In this document: positions 7,034 through 9,019 of the stretch, in pieces | Position numbering within the stretch: the stretch's first letter is position 1 | Layout: the number at the start of each line of letters is the position of its first letter | From: an uncultured Lachnospiraceae bacterium | Lineage (GTDB): Bacteria; Bacillota; Clostridia; Lachnospirales; Lachnospiraceae | Direction: 5' to 3' | Length of the DNA: 9,019 bases | Assembly (NCBI GenBank): GCA_934434905.1 | Contig: CAKSAI010000112.1 | Coordinates: 1-9,019 of the forward strand | Program-made: the position numbers and the translations under genes | Notes under the pieces: generated by a model | Told to the model about the DNA's origin: nothing | The model's input: the letters and a program-made list of their open reading frames with translations, nothing else | Database searches by the model: none

Positions 7034-9019
7034 ATGAGAAAATGGATCAAAGGTCTGATTGTACTCATCGTTTTGGCTGGATTGGCCGGATGCGGCAATC
7101 AGAAAACTCATAAAACACATGAATACGGCGAATGGAAGATCACGAAAGCAGCCACCTGCACGCAGCCCGGAGAGCGGGAGAGAACCTGCACCTGCGGTGA
7201 GACAGAGACAGAAGAGATCCCGGCATCCGGACATAAAGAGGTGATCGACAAGGCGCAGGAAGCAACCTGTACCAAGACCGGTAAGACCGAGGGAAGCCAC
7301 TGTTCTGTATGCGGCGAGATACTGAAAGAGCAGGAGGTCATTCCGTTTGCTCATCAGGAGGAGGTGTTACCTGCGGTTGCAGTGACTTGTACGCGGGCCG
7401 GAAAGGGCGAGGGCATTCGCTGTTCCATATGCGGAGAGACCCTGACGCGCCAGAAGAAGATACGTGCTACCGGACATCAATACAAGAATGGAAAATGCGT
7501 AAAGTGCGGTAAAAAACGACCGGATACGGCGGCAGCGATCCTGATCGACCAGCTAAATGAAGAGTCGCCATCCAACTTTATCACCAGAAAAGCATATAAG
7601 GGCGGCAGTACCATTTCATTCCAGGCATTTGTACCGCAGGGCGCAAGCTGGTGGGCGGTTTCCTGGACGACGGATCCGTCTGACATAGGATTGTATACCT
7701 GGGCAGAAGGCCTGGGAAGCCGCATGATGGTGGAAGCCGGTTCCTGGCAGCAGTGCAGCGTAACGCTTCCCAGGGACGGAAAGAGCTACTATATCTACAT
7801 TGTCGGCGCGAAGGGAGAATGGAACGGCAAAGAACTGCTGATCGATAACGTGAGGATCACGGATGATGCGGGACAGGTAGTGGGAGAGGATGGCTTTGAT
7901 GAGGGCATTGAGAATGGATTATTCTCTGTAATTAAGGTCAATCCAACCAAAGGTACGGCGGTTCTATATGGGAAAGAGATATGTGCAGAGCATCAAGAGA
8001 CCGTTGATGCGGCAGTTGCACCGACCTGTACAGAAGCCGGTAAGACAGAAGGGAGCCATTGTTCTTCCTGCGGCAAGGTGCTGAAAGCACAGACAGTCGT
8101 TCCGGCTGTGGGCCACAAGTGGGTAAATGCAAAGTGCAGCGTCTGCGGAAAGGAACGGGAGAATCTCGTAGCGGCGATTGTGATCGACCAGTTAAGTGAA
8201 AATGCACCAATGAACTTTATCACAAAGAAGGCATATCCGGGAGGAAGCACGATCTCCTTCAAGGGCTATGTGCCGAAGAATGTGAACGGCTGGTGGGCAG
8301 TCTCATGGACAACTGACCCGGCAGATACCGGTCTTTATAAATGGACAGAGGGTCTCGGACAGAGCATGACTTCCAATCCGGGAGCGTGGACGGAATATTC
8401 TGTGACGCTGCCGGACGATGGCAAGGAGTATTATATCTACTTTGTAGGTGCCAAGGGTGAATGGAAGAATAAAGAACTGCTCCTGGATGCATTTATGATC
8501 AAGAACAGTACAGGAACGGTAATTGCAGAGGACAGCTTTGATAACGGAGTGGAAAACGGACTGTTCCAGGTGATTGCAAGCAATCCGACGTCGGGCGAGA
8601 CTGTTGTCTATGGCAAGACAATGGAGGATCCGTGCAGGAACGGCCATACCATCGTGATCGATGCGGCGGTTGCCCCTACCTGTACAAGTCCTGGTAAGAC
8701 TGAGGGGAGCCATTGCTCCGTATGTGACACTATCTTAAAAGCACAGATTGAGCTTCCTGCCAACGGACATCAGTACAATGCGGGCGGCGTATGCACCGTC
8801 TGCGGTGCAGCACTTCTGAACCGCGCGGTGGCGATCAATATCGACCAGTTGAATGAAGCAGGCAGCATGAACTTTATTACCAGAAGCGCCTATGCCGGAG
8901 GAAGTACCATATCGTTTAAGGCCTATGTGCCGGAGGGTACTGCCTGGTGGGCGGTCAGTTGGACGACAGCTCCCTCCAACACAGACTTATACAAGTGGAC
9001 GGAGGGCTTGGGAAAAGCC
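7034..9019 (+). CDS. Large modular surface lipoprotein with Cys-rich repeats and repeated Trp-rich beta-sandwiches (3' end outside window)
   Basis: A single reading frame of 662 codons without a stop, running off the window. It begins MRKWIKGLIV and has the lipobox LAGC (residues 17-20), so it is a membrane lipoprotein. Two modules alternate. Module A is a cysteine-rich stretch of the form TCTxxGKTEGSHCSxCGxxL, then Pro-x-x-Gly-His, then a second CxxC. It occurs at residues 77-107, 116-159, 329-372 and 547-591, with a degenerate copy at 39-67. Module B is a beta-rich domain of about 150 residues at 166-315, 379-528 and 598 to the end. B copies share IDQLxE, NFIT, GGSTISF, WWAVSWTT, YYIYxVGAKGEW, a DN-type or LLLDAF strand, and ENGLF. 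Spacing between B copies is 213 and 219 residues. I do not recognise module B; its aromatic patches suggest carbohydrate binding. It follows the solute-binding gene by 16 bases. No catalytic domain is visible in the part present. Domain count and C-terminal anchoring are unknown. Confidence 0.92.
   Translation, partial: MRKWIKGLIVLIVLAGLAGCGNQKTHKTHEYGEWKITKAATCTQPGERERTCTCGETETEEIPASGHKEVIDKAQEATCTKTGKTEGSHCSVCGEILKEQEVIPFAHQEEVLPAVAVTCTRAGKGEGIRCSICGETLTRQKKIRATGHQYKNGKCVKCGKKRPDTAAAILIDQLNEESPSNFITRKAYKGGSTISFQAFVPQGASWWAVSWTTDPSDIGLYTWAEGLGSRMMVEAGSWQQCSVTLPRDGKSYYIYIVGAKGEWNGKELLIDNVRITDDAGQVVGEDGFDEGIENGLFSVIKVNPTKGTAVLYGKEICAEHQETVDAAVAPTCTEAGKTEGSHCSSCGKVLKAQTVVPAVGHKWVNAKCSVCGKERENLVAAIVIDQLSENAPMNFITKKAYPGGSTISFKGYVPKNVNGWWAVSWTTDPADTGLYKWTEGLGQSMTSNPGAWTEYSVTLPDDGKEYYIYFVGAKGEWKNKELLLDAFMIKNSTGTVIAEDSFDNGVENGLFQVIASNPTSGETVVYGKTMEDPCRNGHTIVIDAAVAPTCTSPGKTEGSHCSVCDTILKAQIELPANGHQYNAGGVCTVCGAALLNRAVAINIDQLNEAGSMNFITRSAYAGGSTISFKAYVPEGTAWWAVSWTTAPSNTDLYKWTEGLGKA
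7148..7510 (+). repeat. N-terminal cluster of three cysteine-rich (zinc-ribbon-like) repeats
   Basis: Three consecutive copies in the modular lipoprotein. The first (7148-7234, Cys42, 52, 54) is degenerate, with CxC in place of CxxC and ending in SGH. The second (7262-7354) has Cys79, 90, 93. The third (7379-7510) has Cys119, 130, 133, then GHQY and a second pair, Cys155 and 158. The first two lack the second CxxC, so only the third could form a complete four-cysteine site. The arrangement suggests duplication with loss of the second half. Confidence 0.8.
7529..7978 (+). repeat. Beta-sandwich module B, copy 1
   Basis: Residues 166-315 of the modular lipoprotein. It carries ILIDQLNE (169-176), NFITRKAY, GGSTISFQ, SWWAVSWTTDP (205-215), YYIYIVGAKGEWNGKELLIDNV and FDEGIENGLF. 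It is closely similar to copies 2 and 3. It has the single cysteine Cys241 and lies between cysteine-rich clusters. Confidence 0.85.
8018..8149 (+). repeat. Cysteine-rich repeat between modules B1 and B2
   Basis: Residues 329-372: APTCTEAGKTEGSHCSSCG, then VGHKW and CSVCG. It has five cysteines (332, 343, 346, 368, 371) and His361. The two CxxC pairs could hold one zinc ion, or form disulfides outside the cell. Confidence 0.82.
8168..8617 (+). repeat. Beta-sandwich module B, copy 2
   Basis: Residues 379-528 of the modular lipoprotein. It carries IVIDQLSE, NFITKKAY, GGSTISFK, GWWAVSWTTDP, LYKWTEGLG, YYIYFVGAKGEWKNKELLLDAF and FDNGVENGLF. It has the same length as copy 1 (150 residues) and no cysteine. 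Confidence 0.85.
8672..8806 (+). repeat. Cysteine-rich repeat between modules B2 and B3
   Basis: Residues 547-591: APTCTSPGKTEGSHCSVCD, then NGHQY and CTVCG. Cysteines are at 550, 561, 564, 587 and 590, with His579. The usual glycine after the first CxxC is aspartate here. An extra Cys534 lies shortly upstream. Confidence 0.82.
8825..9019 (+). repeat. Beta-sandwich module B, copy 3 (cut by window end)
   Basis: Residues 598-662 of the modular lipoprotein: INIDQLNE, NFITRSAY, GGSTISFK, AWWAVSWTTAP and LYKWTEGLG. It follows copies 1 and 2 closely up to the last base of the window, so at least the remaining half of this module lies beyond. Confidence 0.85.

Noticed and set aside
7059..7512. Short + strand frames at 7059-7244 and 7309-7512
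   Set aside because: They lie out of frame inside the 7034-9019 coding region, which has a signal peptide, repeats and unbroken coding.
7108..8262. Similar-looking short reverse-strand frames (7108-7341 and 7993-8262) that seem to be a small protein family
   Set aside because: Their shared text (EQWLPSVLP and similar) is only the antisense reading of the cysteine-rich repeats of the + strand lipoprotein.
7148..8806. CRISPR-like array from recurring short sequences
   Set aside because: The repeats differ at the DNA level, are unevenly spaced, and are explained by conserved protein motifs in one frame.

Overview
The window looks like chromosomal DNA from a low-to-mid GC anaerobic Gram-positive bacterium, most likely a gut or rumen Clostridia/Lachnospiraceae-type organism. 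This is inferred from four things: strong AAGGAG-type ribosome binding sites, several lipoproteins with Gram-positive-style lipoboxes, a sugar ABC importer without its own ATPase gene, and a secreted protein carrying the TCTxxGKTEGSHCSxCG cysteine repeat that I associate with Firmicutes surface proteins. No rRNA, tRNA, insertion sequence, CRISPR array or clear terminator is visible. Every gene is on the + strand and the gaps are short (0 to about 60 bases), so the window reads as one operon that continues past both ends.

Layout. Bases 2-805 are the 3' part of a MalG-type sugar ABC permease. It is followed with no gap by a MalF/UgpA-type permease (806-1735). Next is a 754-residue secreted protein with three concanavalin-like beta-sandwich domains and a C-terminal membrane anchor (1763-4027). 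Then comes a lipoprotein with the look of a TIM-barrel glycoside hydrolase (4060-5526) and a sugar ABC solute-binding lipoprotein (5587-7017). The last 2 kb (7034-9019) is one uninterrupted reading frame that runs off the end of the window. It encodes a modular lipoprotein in which cysteine-rich zinc-ribbon-like repeats alternate with three copies of a tryptophan-rich beta-sandwich of about 150 residues.

How the genes may work together (inference). The binding lipoprotein and the two permeases form an importer for a mono- or oligosaccharide and would borrow a shared MsmX-type ATPase encoded elsewhere. The hydrolase-like lipoprotein would trim a glycan at the outer face of the membrane. The anchored three-sandwich protein and the modular repeat lipoprotein would bind the polymer or hold it near the importer. 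The sugar cannot be told from sequence alone. The least familiar component is the modular lipoprotein at the right end, whose repeated beta-sandwich I cannot assign to a named family.
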